A DNA stretch of 64,000 nt, taken from positions 310,001 to 374,000 of the forward strand of contig CAVUWK010000004.1 of NCBI GenBank assembly GCA_963745175.1, given 5' to 3'. Position 1 is the stretch's first letter. Each line of letters opens with the position of its first letter. The translations under genes were made by a program, and so were the position numbers. The DNA comes from Bog-473 sp963745175 (GTDB lineage Bacteria; Actinomycetota; Acidimicrobiia; Acidimicrobiales; RAAP-2). This document shows, one piece after another, positions 34,017 through 43,421 of the stretch. A model generated the notes under the pieces. It ran no database searches. It was not told the DNA's origin and saw only the letters and a list, made by a program, of their open reading frames with translations.

Positions 34017-35685
34017 ATGCACGCCGACATCGTCATTCGGGGGGGAACCGTGGTGGACGGCACCGGTGCTCCCGGCCGGACCGCCGACGTCGCCATCACG
34101 AGCGGCCGGATCAGCGACATCGGCGCCGGCCTGCAGGGCGAGCGCGTGCTCGACGCGGCGGGCCAGGTCGTGAGCCCCGGCTTCGTCGACATCCACACCC
34201 ACTACGACGCGCAGGTGTTCTGGGACCCGAACCTGACGCCGTCCTCGTTCCACGGGGTGACCACGGTCATTGCGGGCAACTGCGGCTTCTCCATCGCGCC
34301 CATCCGCGCCGAAGGGGTGCCGCTGCTGGCCCGCACCCTCCAGCACGTGGAGGACATGAGCTTCGACACGCTGGCCGCCGGCGTGCCCTGGGACGAGTTC
34401 GAGACCTTCCCCCAGTACCTCGACGCCGTGGCCGCCCGGGGAACGGCCCTCAACTTCGGGTGCTACGTCGGCCACACCGCGGTGCGGCTCTACGTGATGG
34501 GCGAGGACGCGTACGAGCGCCCGGCCACCGACGACGAGATCGCGCGCATGCAGGCGGTGGTGGCCGAAGCCATGGCCGGCGGCGCGGCCGGCTTCGCTTC
34601 CAGCGCGTCGCCGACCCACAACGGGGACAGCGGCCGGCCGGTGCCGTCGCGGGTGGCCGACCTGGCCGAGCTCCGCGCGCTGCTCGAGCCGGTCAAGCAG
34701 AGCGGGCGGGGCGTGGTGGCGTTGCTCCCGGGCGGCGTCTTCCCCAACCAGGAGGTCTTCCGGCTCCAGCGCGAGGTGGGCCGGCCGTTCACCTGGACGG
34801 CCCTGCTGACCGTGAAGGGCTACCCGTACCACGAGAAGGTGATCGCCGAGCACGACGCGGCCTGGGCGGACGGCGTGGAGGTGTGGCCCCAGGTGTCGTG
34901 CCGACCCCTGGTGTTCCAGATGAACCTGTCCGAGCCCTTCACCCTGAACATGCGCCCCACCTTCGCGGCGCTCATGGGCAAGTCCAAGGCCGAGCGCGTG
35001 GCCGCCTACCGCGATCCCGCCTGGCGGGCCACGGCGTGGGAGGACGTCAGCGGGAAGGCCGGCGGGCTTCCCGCTGAACTGGGCCGCCATCTCGGTGGCC
35101 GAGTCACGCGCGCACCCCGAGCTGGCCGACCACCCGGTGGCCGTGGTGGCCGAGGAGCGCGGCTGCACGCCGCTCGACGTGATGCTCGACGTCTCGCTCG
35201 ACGACGACCTCGAGTCGCGCTTCTGGTCCGTGCTGGCCAACGACGACCCCGAGGCCATCGCCTGGCTGCTGCCGCGGGACAACGTGCTGCTCGGTCTGGC
35301 GGACTCCGGCGCGCACGTCTCGCAGCTCTGCGACGCCTGCTTCTCCACCGACCTGCTGGGCAACTGGGTCCGCGAGCGCGGGGTGATGCCGCTGGAGCGG
35401 GCCATCCACAAGCTCACCGGCGAGCCGGCCGCCGTCTACGGCCTGAGCGACCGGGGGACGGTCGAGGTGGGCAAGGCGGCCGACCTGTGCGTGTTCGATC
35501 CCGACACGGTGGACCCCGGCCCGCTGCGCCGCGTCCGCGACTTCCCGGCCGACGGTGAGCGCCTGACGGCCGACGCGCCCGTCGGCATGACGCACACGCT
35601 GGTGAACGGGGTGCCGATCCGGGTCGACGGCGCGCCGGCCGACGAGGGTCTGGCGGCCCGCCCCGGCGTCGTGCTGCGCGGCTGA
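34017..35685 (+). CDS. D-aminoacylase/N-acyl-D-amino-acid deacylase family amidohydrolase, one frameshift
   Basis: About 555 residues after repair. The N-terminus M-H-A-D-I-V-I-R-G-G-T-V-V-D-G-T-G and the metal motif F-V-D-I-H-T-H-Y-D are typical. The C-terminal half has L-G-L-A-D-S-G-A-H-V with the catalytic Asp, and a closing G-K-A-A-D-L-C-V-F-D segment. The frame breaks at 35064-35066, where GGCGGGCTTC should be GGCGGCTTC. Removing one G restores G-G-F-P-L-N-W. Such enzymes hydrolyse N-acyl-D-amino acids or related amides. It stands alone on the plus strand between minus-strand genes. Confidence 0.85.
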
Positions 35686-35712
35686 CCGACCGGGTCGCGG
35701 TCGCCTCCCGCG

Positions 35713-36513
35713 TCAGGTGACGTCGCGGCGGAACGTCGTGAAGTAGCCGATGGTCAGGGGCGCCAGGCCCCAGGCCAGCAACGCCAGGCCGCCCTGCCAC
35801 CAGGTCAGGAGCCGGAGCCCGGTGCCGCGATCGCCGCCGCCGAAGCCCCGGGCGATGTCCCCGGCCAGGGCGGCGCCGGCGCCGTTGGGGAGCCAGTTCA
35901 GGTCGTAGTGGAAGATGGAGCGGGCCAGCGCGATGAGGATGCCTTCGAGGATGAGCGTGCCGCCGATGGTGAGCAGGATGGCGGCCACCTGGTTCTTGAC
36001 CAGGGTCCCGAAGCCGAGACCGAAGAGGCCGAGCAGCACGGCCGAGACCAGCAGGCCCGGGACCACGGCCCCGACCTGGTCCGTCACCTGCGACGTGACG
36101 CCGCCGAGGGCGGCGTTCCAGGGCAGCGCCACCGCGGCCACGGCGACGAGGCCCAGGAGCGCGATGAAGATGGACCACAGTGCGGTGGCGACCACCTTGG
36201 CCAGGAGCAACTGGCTGCGCACAGGGACGAGGACGAGCGACGTGGTGATGGTCTTGTGGCGGTACTCAGCCGTGACGCAGAGGACGCCGATGATCGGCGC
36301 CAGGACCTCGATCCCGAAATAGCCGGCGCCGAGGAGCTCGCGCCGTCGGCTCAGGGAGGAGACGAAGTAGAAGGTGTGGCCCGGGAAGCCGCCGGCTTGG
36401 GCCAGCACGGCCAAGATGATGAGCACGGTCAGCGGGAAGGCGAGGGCGAAGGTGACCCACACCCCGGGCATGGACCGCATCTTGAGCAGCTCGGCGCGCA
36501 GGGCGTCGATCAC
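35713..36513 (-). CDS. ABC transporter permease (ABC-2 type)
   Basis: 266 residues with about six helices. The first helix begins near residue 18 (V-W-V-T-F-A-L-A-F-P-L-T-V-L-I-I-L), and a cytoplasmic A-E-Y-R-H-K-T-I-T-T-S-L segment typical of the NatB/ABC-2 class lies near 82. It pairs with the ATP-binding protein upstream, whose stop overlaps its ATG by 4 nt. It is probably an exporter of an unknown substrate; a role in drug tolerance or lipid export is speculative. Confidence 0.85.
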   Translation of the reverse strand: MIDALRAELLKMRSMPGVWVTFALAFPLTVLIILAVLAQAGGFPGHTFYFVSSLSRRRELLGAGYFGIEVLAPIIGVLCVTAEYRHKTITTSLVLVPVRSQLLLAKVVATALWSIFIALLGLVAVAAVALPWNAALGGVTSQVTDQVGAVVPGLLVSAVLLGLFGLGFGTLVKNQVAAILLTIGGTLILEGILIALARSIFHYDLNWLPNGAGAALAGDIARGFGGGDRGTGLRLLTWWQGGLALLAWGLAPLTIGYFTTFRRDVT

Positions 36514-37499
36514 GGGTGGGCCGCCACGTCGCCGAAGCCGAGCCCGGCGGTGAGCGAGAGGAAGACGGACTCGAGGTCGCCACCCTCCTGGGCCAGCTCG
36601 TAGAGGACGATCTGGTTGGAGGCCAGCAGCGGGCCGACCTGCTCGGGCGTGACCCCGTCCATGGCGACCTCGTCGTGGCCGGTCCGGCGGAAGGCGATGC
36701 CGGCCTGCGTGAGCACGCCGGCGAGGCGGTCGGCCTCCGGGGTGCGGGCCCGCATGACGATGCCGGTGATGCCCGCGGTGATCTGGTCGAGCGTGCCCTG
36801 CGCCTTCAGCTGCCCGAACGACACGATGACGGCGTCGTCGATGGTCTGGGCCATCTCGGAGAGCAGGTGCGAGGAGACGAGCACGGTGCGGCCCTCCCCG
36901 GCCAGGTAGCGCATGAAGTCGCGCAGCCAGGCGATGCCCTGGGGGTCGAGCCCGTTGGACGGCTCGTCGAGGATGAGGACGTCGGGGTCGCCGATGAGTG
37001 CGGTGGCCAGCTCGAGCCGCTGGCGCATGCCCATGGAGAAGCCACCGACCTTGCGCTTGGCGTCACCCGTGAGGCCGACCAACCCGAGCACCTCGTCGGC
37101 GCGCTTCTCGTCGTGGCCGCCGGCCCGGGCCGCCATGCGGAGGTGGGTCCGGGCGCGGCGCGCCGGGTGGAAGCTGGTCGCCTCGAGCACGGCGCCGACC
37201 GTGGAGGTCGGATGCTCCAGGTCCTGGTAGTTGCGGCCGGCGATGGTCGCCGTCCCGGCCGACGGGTGGACGAGGCCGAGCAACATGCGCAGCGTCGTGG
37301 TCTTGCCCGAGCCGTTCGGTCCGAGGAAGCCGGTGACGCGTCCCGGCTCGACGGTGAACGAGAGGTCGTCGACGGCCAGCACGGGCCCGAAGTGCTTCGA
37401 GAGGCCACGGATCTCGATGGGCAGCCCGCGGGGGAGGCGCCGGCGGTCATCGGAGGCGACCCTAGCGCGGGCGGCCCGAGCGTCACCGGTCACGCCCAC
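36510..37499 (-). CDS. ABC transporter ATP-binding protein
   Basis: 329 residues. Walker A (G-P-N-G-S-G-K-T-T-T), Q-loop region, signature F-S-M-G-M-R-Q-R, Walker B (V-L-I-L-D-E-P) and H-loop (S-S-H) are all present in order. The C-terminal 100 residues form the small accessory domain seen in antibiotic-exporter (DrrA-like) ATPases. The N-terminal 25 residues before L-P-I-E-I-R-G-L-S-K look non-conserved, so the true start may be later than the GTG at 37499. It drives the ABC-2 permease encoded next. Confidence 0.9.
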   Translation of the reverse strand: MGVTGDARAARARVASDDRRRLPRGLPIEIRGLSKHFGPVLAVDDLSFTVEPGRVTGFLGPNGSGKTTTLRMLLGLVHPSAGTATIAGRNYQDLEHPTSTVGAVLEATSFHPARRARTHLRMAARAGGHDEKRADEVLGLVGLTGDAKRKVGGFSMGMRQRLELATALIGDPDVLILDEPSNGLDPQGIAWLRDFMRYLAGEGRTVLVSSHLLSEMAQTIDDAVIVSFGQLKAQGTLDQITAGITGIVMRARTPEADRLAGVLTQAGIAFRRTGHDEVAMDGVTPEQVGPLLASNQIVLYELAQEGGDLESVFLSLTAGLGFGDVAAHP

Positions 37500-37537
37500 G
37501 CCGTGTCACCGCCGGCGCAACGGGATGAAGGTCCAGG

Positions 37538-38146
37538 TCAGGCTGGTGTGCGACGCTCGACGAGCTCGTCGGGGAGCAGCAGGCGCACCGACACGGCCAG
37601 CTCGTCGTAGACCCGCGCCATGGTCGACCAGCCGTTGACCCAACCGACCAGCGCGGAGTACCAGACGTGGCCGATCATGCGGGCCCGGTCGGCCATGTCG
37701 GGGACGTCGCGCTCGCCCATCGCCCGCGAGATGATCCCCTCCATCAGCAGCGTGATCTGCTGCTGGCAGCCGACGGCGGCCGGGTCGGGCGACGACAGCG
37801 AGGTGAAGACGGCGGTGACGAGCTTGGGTTGGCGGCCCATGGCGCGCAGCGCGCGGTCGAGGACGTCGAGGACGCGGTCGGCGGGGTGCTCCTCCCGCGG
37901 CGGGTGCTGCCCGATCCGGGTCTCGAGCATCTCGACCCAGTGCACCAGGGTGGCCGCCAGCAGGTGGTCCTTGCTCGTGAAGTAGCGGTAGACCGTGCCC
38001 ATGGCGACGTCGGCCCGGGCGGCGACGTCGCGCATCTGCACCGCCTCGTAGCCCCCCTCGAGCCCCAGCGCCATCGCCGCGTCGATCACGCGCTGGCGCC
38101 TGGCCTGCTGGGCGCGGGTGAGCGGGCGGGTCAGCGTCTGCTCCAT
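37538..38146 (-). CDS. TetR-family regulator, KstR-like
   Basis: 202 residues. The HTH covers about 15-62, with G-G-Y-E-A-V-Q-M-R-D-V-A and A-M-G-T-V-Y-R-Y-F-T-S-K. These stretches and the C-terminal W-Y-S-A-L-V-G-W-V region resemble KstR, the cholesterol-catabolism repressor of mycobacteria and rhodococci, whose ligands are steroid CoA thioesters. It is divergent from a second TetR gene with about 100 bp between them. The intergenic region holds mirrored CAGCGTA (38152) and TACGCTG (38196) that could be operator halves. A possible target site with an AAC-N2-GTT core lies at 40009-40024. Confidence 0.85.
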   Translation of the reverse strand: MEQTLTRPLTRAQQARRQRVIDAAMALGLEGGYEAVQMRDVAARADVAMGTVYRYFTSKDHLLAATLVHWVEMLETRIGQHPPREEHPADRVLDVLDRALRAMGRQPKLVTAVFTSLSSPDPAAVGCQQQITLLMEGIISRAMGERDVPDMADRARMIGHVWYSALVGWVNGWSTMARVYDELAVSVRLLLPDELVERRTPA

Positions 38147-38246
38147 TCCGACAGCGTATCCGCGCCGCCACCTGGGTCTTCGGGAACGGGGCCGGTACGC
38201 TGGGCCGCCATGCCGGGACCCCGCACCGGGCCGAGAGGCCGCCGTC

Positions 38247-39014
38247 GTGGACCTCGACGCCTACGCCGAGCAGGTGGCGACGACCGACGGGCGGGTGCCC
38301 GGCGAGCGGGGCCGCCAGACGCGCCAACGGCTGCTCGACGCCACCGTCGAGCTCCTGGCCACCACGTCGTGGCGGTCCGTCAAGGTCACCGACATCGCGC
38401 GGCAGGCCCGGACCTCGCCCGCGACCTTCTACCAGTACTTCGCCAACGTGGAGCAGGCGATCCAGGTGCTGGCCGAGGGGATGGTGGACCAGGCGGGGCA
38501 GCTGGCCGAGCTGGTCGGCGGCGACTGGTCGGAGGAGGCGAGCTGGGACACCGCGCTGGCCGTGACCGAGGGCTTCCTCGGGTACTGGGAGGACAACCGC
38601 GCCGTCTTCCGGGTGGTCGACCTGGCCACCGAGGAGGGCGACGGGCAGCTGCGCGGCATCCGGGTGCGGGCGCTCAACGCCGTCACCGTGGCGCTGGCCC
38701 AGGTGATCGCCACCGCCTCGCCCTCCCCCGAGGGAGGACCGGCGGGGGCCACGTGCTCGCCCGCCGGGGCCGACCCGATGGCCGTGGCCGGCACGCTCGT
38801 CGCCATGTTCGCCAGCGTGTCGGCGCACCGCTACGGCTTCGAGTTCTGGGGCATCCGCACGCGCAACCTCATCGACACGCAGGCCCGCACCCTGCACTGG
38901 GCGGTCACGGGGCGTCCGCCGCCCCCCGCCGACATCCCGCCACGGGAGGCGACGCGACCGCGCACCGGGCCGGTGCTGGGCGGCGCCACGGCGCGCCGGC
39001 GCCGCGCTACTTGA
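38247..39014 (+). CDS. TetR-family regulator
   Basis: 255 residues starting V-D-L-D-A-Y-A-E-Q. The HTH region is R-G-R-Q-T-R-Q-R-L-L-D-A-T-V-E-L-L, then V-K-V-T-D-I-A-R-Q-A-R and T-S-P-A-T-F-Y-Q-Y-F. The ligand domain follows with Y-G-F-E-F-W-G near residue 195. The C-terminus is Pro/Arg-rich. GTG at 38247 gives the best N-terminus; the open frame extends upstream without sense. The ligand is unknown. It converges with the cyclase-family gene, overlapping by 8 nt. Confidence 0.85.
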   Translation: MDLDAYAEQVATTDGRVPGERGRQTRQRLLDATVELLATTSWRSVKVTDIARQARTSPATFYQYFANVEQAIQVLAEGMVDQAGQLAELVGGDWSEEASWDTALAVTEGFLGYWEDNRAVFRVVDLATEEGDGQLRGIRVRALNAVTVALAQVIATASPSPEGGPAGATCSPAGADPMAVAGTLVAMFASVSAHRYGFEFWGIRTRNLIDTQARTLHWAVTGRPPPPADIPPREATRPRTGPVLGGATARRRRAT

Positions 39015-39949
39015 GCGCGACCGGGTTGAGGGGCGTGCCGAGCCCCGCCGTCAGCGGCAGCGGGGTGGCGTCGAGCAGGAAGCGTGTAGCGGCCGTCGGC
39101 GGCGCAGTCGTCGGCCAGCGGGTCGAGCACCCAGTTCTGGCCCTGGGTCAGGCCCATCTCGACCAGGTGCAGGAGATGGACGGGGAGGTAGACGTCCTCG
39201 TGCTGGCAGGGAATGACCTCGAAGGGCGAGTGTGTCGGTGGCCACGGCGGCCACGTCATGGCGGTGGAACCACTCCGCCGTCTCGATGGTCAGCCCCGGC
39301 GACGGCCAGGTGTAGGCGACGAGGTCGCGGTGCTCGGGGGCCGAGGTGCACCATCTGGCCCGTGCGCACCAGCACGATGTCGCCCGGCTCGAGCGCGACC
39401 TGGGCCAGCGCGCAGGCGGCATCGAGGTCGGCGGGCATGATGGGGTACCCCGGTTCGAGCACGTCGCGCCCGAGGGCCCGGGCGACGTCGAGCAGCACGC
39501 CGCGGCTGACCACGGCGCCGAGGCGGTGGATGCCGCAGCGGGCGGCGCCGTCGGCCGAGATGGTCGACGCCGGGTACCCGTTGTAGATCACGCCGCCGTA
39601 GCTGCTGTGGGCCAGCGCGTCCCAGTGGGTGGCGCACTGCGTGGCCAGGGTGAGGACGTCCTCGCTGAAGCAGACCCACTCGGGTTCCTCCGCGTTGACC
39701 GGCTGGTTCACCTGCACCATGGTCCGGGTGGGATTGACGCGGCCCTCGACGAACGCCGATCTGGATCCCCTCGGCCTCCGAGAGGGGCAGCCCGAGGGCG
39801 AACGCCCTGCCGGAGGTGACCGCGGCGGCGCCCCGGCGCCGGGCCGCCTGGTCGATCAGGTTGAGGGTGCCGATCTCGTCGTCGGGCCCCCATCGCCCCC
39901 AGTTGCGCACCCGGGCTGCCATGTCGGCGAACACGGCGGGGACGGGCAC
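39007..39949 (-). pseudogene. cyclase-family (kynurenine formamidase-like) hydrolase, four frame breaks
   Basis: Joined frames give a protein of about 310 residues: N-terminal R-N-W-G-R-W-G-P-D-D-E-I-G-T-L-N-L-I, the metal motif A-T-H-W-D-A-L-A-H (HxGTHxD class), then G-Y-P-I-M-P-A-D-L, E-P-G-D-I-V-L-V-R-T-G, and C-terminal C-Q-H-E-D-V-Y-L-P-V-H-L-L. The breaks lie near 39750, 39338 (an extra C in a C-run), 39225 and 39095, each consistent with a +1 insertion. The family includes metal-dependent hydrolases of amides or lactones. It ends inside the convergent TetR stop. Confidence 0.7.
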
Positions 39950-39974
39950 GCGCGCACCTTACCGCCGGGTCCGG

Positions 39975-40003
39975 TTGTCCCCAACCGGGTGGGGGGCGAT
40001 ACT
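39975..40003 (+). promoter_or_regulatory. promoter of the NDMA-dependent alcohol dehydrogenase gene
   Basis: -35 TTGTCC at 39975-39980 and -10 GATACT at 39998-40003 with a 17-bp spacer. The predicted start of transcription is near 40010, giving a leader of about 38 nt that contains the AGGGAGG ribosome-binding site. Confidence 0.6.
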
Positions 40004-40008
40004 GAGGA

Positions 40009-40024
40009 TGCGAACTGGTTCGCA
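40009..40024 (+). promoter_or_regulatory. operator-like palindrome at the ADH transcription start
   Basis: TGCGAAC-TG-GTTCGCA, 7-bp arms with a 2-bp centre, placed over the predicted transcription start. The AAC-N2-GTT core is the one found in KstR-type TetR operators. Two TetR genes lie within 2.5 kb upstream. Confidence 0.65.
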
Positions 40025-40047
40025 GCAACCTCAGGGAGGGATTGCCA

Positions 40048-41202
40048 ATGACGACGACGCGTGCGGCGGTGTGCACGGGCCTCAACGAGCCCTGGAAGAC
40101 GGAAGAGATCGAGATCGACCCTCCTCGCAACCGCGAGGTGCGGGTGAAGATGGTCTGGTCGGGCATGTGCCACTCCGACGAGCACCTGCGCAACGGCGAC
40201 ATCAGCCAGACACCCGAGGTGCTCGAGATGATGGGCGTGAAGTCCATGTTCCCGGTGGTCGGCGGCCACGAGGGGTCCGGCATCGTCACCGAGGTCGGGA
40301 CCAACGTGACCCAGGTGGCGGAGGGCGACCACGTCGCTGTGTCCTTCATCCCCTCCTGTGGGACGTGCCACTGGTGTGCCTCGGGCCGTCAGAACCTCTG
40401 CGACCTCGGCATGATGACGCTGGCCGGCGGCATGATCAGCGACGGGACCTACCGCTACCACCTGGGGGGCGAGAACCTCAACCGCATGGCGCAGCTCGGC
40501 ACGTTCGCCGACGAGATGGTCGTGCACGAGAACTCGCTCGTGCGCATCAACCCGTGGGACAACATGAAGGCCGCCGCGCTCATCAGCTGCGGGATCGCGA
40601 CCGGCTTCGGCTCGGCCGTCGACCGGGGCAAGGTCAAGCCCGGCGAGACGGTGGTGGTGGCCGGGGCCGGCGGCGTGGGCTCGGGAGCCATTCAGGGCGC
40701 CCGCATCGCCGGGGCGCGCCACATCATCGCGGTCGACCCCGTGCCCTTCAAGCTCGAGCGGGCCAAGGAGATCGGTGCCACGCACACCGCGGCGTCGCTG
40801 CTCGACGCCCAGATGATGCTCCCCGAGCTGACCATGGGCCGCAACGCCGACGTGGTCATCTTGACGCCCGGCATGTTGAAGGGCGAGATGATCGCCGCGG
40901 CCTGCGCCTGCGGCTCCAAGGACGCCCGGATCGTGGTGACGGCCATCGCGCCGTTCGACCAGATGGACGTCAAGCTCAACCTGTTCAGCCTGGCCATGTT
41001 CAACCAGGCCATCCTCGGCACGGTCTTCGGGTCACAGAGCCCGCGGGTGCAGGTGCCGAACCTGCTGAACCTCTACGAGTCGGGCGAGCTCAAGATCGAC
41101 GAGCTCATCACGCAGGAGTACACGCTCGACCAGGTGCAGCAGGGCTACGACGACCAGGCGGCCGGCACGATCGTGCGCGGGGTCGTCAAGTTCGAGAGCT
41201 GA
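40048..41202 (+). CDS. NDMA-dependent (mycofactocin-linked) alcohol dehydrogenase
   Basis: 384 residues, zinc-dependent MDR fold. Catalytic zinc: G-M-C-H-S-D-E-H near residue 35, G-G-H-E-G near 72, and the later Cys in I-S-C-G-I-A-T-G. Structural zinc: C-G-T-C-H-W-C and Q-N-L-C. The NAD site is G-A-G-G-V-G-S-G-A. Members of this family hold NAD so tightly that an outside electron carrier is needed; in cells this is mycofactocin, and NDMA replaces it in vitro. ATG at 40048 follows AGGGAGG at the right distance; an upstream TTG is rejected. Its position beside the mft genes supports the role. Confidence 0.92.
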   Translation: MTTTRAAVCTGLNEPWKTEEIEIDPPRNREVRVKMVWSGMCHSDEHLRNGDISQTPEVLEMMGVKSMFPVVGGHEGSGIVTEVGTNVTQVAEGDHVAVSFIPSCGTCHWCASGRQNLCDLGMMTLAGGMISDGTYRYHLGGENLNRMAQLGTFADEMVVHENSLVRINPWDNMKAAALISCGIATGFGSAVDRGKVKPGETVVVAGAGGVGSGAIQGARIAGARHIIAVDPVPFKLERAKEIGATHTAASLLDAQMMLPELTMGRNADVVILTPGMLKGEMIAAACACGSKDARIVVTAIAPFDQMDVKLNLFSLAMFNQAILGTVFGSQSPRVQVPNLLNLYESGELKIDELITQEYTLDQVQQGYDDQAAGTIVRGVVKFES

Positions 41203-41285
41203 GCTTCGCGGCCGCTTCCTGCGCCGCGCCGGCCATCAGGGGAGCCGCGGCCTCTGCAGCGGGGGCATGGTCCCGGGACTCTCAA

Positions 41286-41308
41286 CGATTCGGTTATCAG
41301 TTGAATCG
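41286..41308. terminator. possible hairpin between convergent ADH and mftD genes
   Basis: CGATTC at 41286-41291 pairs with GAATCG at 41303-41308 over an 11-nt AT-rich loop. It lies in the 129-bp gap between the two convergent stops. The stem is short and has no T-run, so support is weak. Confidence 0.3.
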
Positions 41309-41331
41309 CGACGCCGCCGGCGCGGCGACGC

Positions 41332-42502
41332 TCAGCCGAGGTGGCGGCTGAAGCCTTCGGGGATGATGAGGTCGTCGGGGCTCAGCTGTGAGACGGAGGC
41401 GTGCCCGAGCCCGAGCAACGCGGACTCGATACCGCTGCGCATGATGTCGAGCACGTTCTCCACACCGCCCTGCCCGTTGGCCGCCAAGCCCCAGAGCGAG
41501 GCGCGGCCGATCATGACGGCGCGGGCGCCCAGCGCCAGCGCCTTGACGGCGTCGCCGCCGCGCCGGATGCCCCCGTCGAGGAGGACCTCGATCTGATCGC
41601 CGACGGCGGCGGCGACCGCCGGCAGGGCGCGGATGGTGGCGGGGGTGCCGTCGAGGTTGTTGCCCCCGTGGTTCGACACGGAAATGGCGCTGACGCCGGC
41701 GTCCACGGCGCGCTTGGCGTCGTCGACCCGGGTCACGCCCTTCAGCATGAAGGGGCCGCCCCACTGGTCGCGGAGCCAGGCCACGTCGTCCCAGCTCGGT
41801 GGCGGGGTCCCCATCCACTCGCCGTAGGCGCCGAAGAAGGTCGGCCCCTGCTCGCCCTTGGGCACCATGTTCGGCGTGGTCAGGTCGGGGTACTTCCCGG
41901 TGCGGGCGAAGGAGAGGGTCCAGCTCGGGTGGGCCAGCGCCTCGGGGGCGAAGCGCAGCATGGCGCGCAGGTCCACCTTCTCGGGAATGGTGGGGCTGCC
42001 CCAGTCACGCCCGTGGGAGAAGGACCAGTCCAAGGTCGCGATGAGTCCCACCGCGCCCGGCGGCGCGGGCCCGCTCGACCCGTGCGGCGATCTGGTCCCT
42101 GCTGCCGATCCAGTAGATCTGGAAGAACGTCTGCGGGTTGGCCGCCACCACATCCTCGACCGGCATGCTGGCGAACGAGCTCAGCCCCATGGCGGTGCCG
42201 CGGGCCGCGGCCGCCTGCGCCATGGCGACCTCGCCCCCGGGGTGCACGGCCTGGACGCCGGTGGGGGAGATGAGCACGGGGAACGAGATCTCCTGGCCCA
42301 TCACCTTGGTGGCCAGGTCGCGGCTGGCGGCCAGTCCGGCCACATGCGGAGCGAAGCCCAGCTCGCTGAACGCGGTGACGTTGTCCTCCAGCGTGAGACC
42401 GCGCTCGGAGCCGGCGATCAGCGCCCCATAGACCGACTTGGGCAGGCGCTTCTTGGCCCGCCGCTGCGCCTCGGCCACCGTCTCGAACCACTTGTTCGCC
42501 AC
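41332..42502 (-). CDS. mftD: mycofactocin maturase MftD (FMN-dependent), one frameshift
   Basis: About 390 residues after repair. It is a lactate-oxidase-like (beta/alpha)8 FMN enzyme that oxidatively deaminates the AHDP intermediate to give premycofactocin. N-terminal M-A-N-K-W-F-E-T-V-A-E-A-Q-R-R-A-K-K-R-L-P is typical of MftD. The active-site His is in S-N-H-G-G-N-N-L-D-G, and the phosphate site is D-G-G-I-R-R-G-G-D. The frame breaks where GCCGGGCGCGG (minus strand, GGG at 42056-42058) should read GCCGGCGCGG; deletion of one G restores A-A-G-A-V-G-L-I-A-T-L. Here it is separate from mftABCE and on the opposite strand. Confidence 0.9.
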
Positions 42503-42581
42503 AACCGGGAGACTCTACGCGCCCCGCTCCCGCCACCCCATTCCGGACGTCCCGGCCGGAGGCCGACATAGGGTCGGCGAC

Positions 42582-43421
42582 ATGCCCGAGCCCGAGATCC
42601 TCCCCCTGACCCCGGAACAAAAGGCCGAACGAGCTGCCAGCTTCGGCGGTGCGGCCTCGCACTACGAGCGCTACCGCCCGGGCCCTCCGGTGGAGGCGGT
42701 GGACTGGATCCTTCCGGGCCGCGTGGGAACGGTCGTCGACCTGGGCGCCGGAACCGGTGCCCTGACCCGGCTGCTGGTCGGGCGGGCCGCCGAGGTGGTC
42801 GCCGTCGAGCCCGACGACCGCATGCGGGCCGTGCTCGCCGAGTCGGTACCCGGGGTACGAGTGGTGGCGGGCCGGGGCGAGTCGATCCCCCTGCCCGACG
42901 CCAGTGCGGACGCCGTGATCGCGTCGTCCTCGTGGCACTGGATGGACCCCGTGCCCACCCTGCTCGAGGTCGGTCGGGTCCTCGTACCCGGGGGCACGCT
43001 GGCCGCCGTGTGGTCGGGGCCGGATCCGGATTCCGGCCTCATCGCGCAAGCGCAGGCGCTCCTCAGCGGCGATAGCGGCGACAGCGGCGATGCCACGGCC
43101 ATCGACGACCAGAGCCAGGCCGAGCTGTCGGCGGCGCTGAACGACCGGTCCGCGCTGGTCCAGGCGCTCGAGATCCCGCCGGGCGTCCCCTTCGACCAAC
43201 CCGAGCAAACGGTGATCACCTGGGACGTTGCGCTCAACGCTGACGAGCTCATCGGGCTGCTGGGCACCTTCAGCTGGGTGATCCTGATGGAGGACGACGC
43301 GCGGGCGCGGCTCTTCGAGACGGCCCGCCGGGTTCTGCGCGACATGCTCGGCGTCTCCGGCGACGTGACGGTCGACATGCCCTACCGGGCCGAGGTGTGG
43401 AGGGCACGCCGCCATGGCTGA
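42582..43421 (+). CDS. class I SAM-dependent methyltransferase
   Basis: 279 residues. Motif I is V-V-D-L-G-A-G-T-G-A-L-T-R-L-L near residue 47, followed by V-A-V-E-P-D-D at the second strand and A-S-S-S-W-H-W-M-D-P near 113. A flexible loop holds three tandem S-G-D units (43071-43091). The substrate is not known; such ubiE/BioC-like enzymes methylate small molecules. ATG at 42582 begins M-P-E-P-E-I-L-P-L. It is divergent from mftD and overlaps the GNAT gene by 8 nt. Confidence 0.85.
   Translation: MPEPEILPLTPEQKAERAASFGGAASHYERYRPGPPVEAVDWILPGRVGTVVDLGAGTGALTRLLVGRAAEVVAVEPDDRMRAVLAESVPGVRVVAGRGESIPLPDASADAVIASSSWHWMDPVPTLLEVGRVLVPGGTLAAVWSGPDPDSGLIAQAQALLSGDSGDSGDATAIDDQSQAELSAALNDRSALVQALEIPPGVPFDQPEQTVITWDVALNADELIGLLGTFSWVILMEDDARARLFETARRVLRDMLGVSGDVTVDMPYRAEVWRARRHG

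Noticed and set aside
43071..43091. Tandem GGCGA(T/C)AGC units as a possible satellite or regulatory repeat
   Set aside because: Three short in-frame copies encode S-G-D units in a surface loop of the methyltransferase; this is ordinary coding low complexity.
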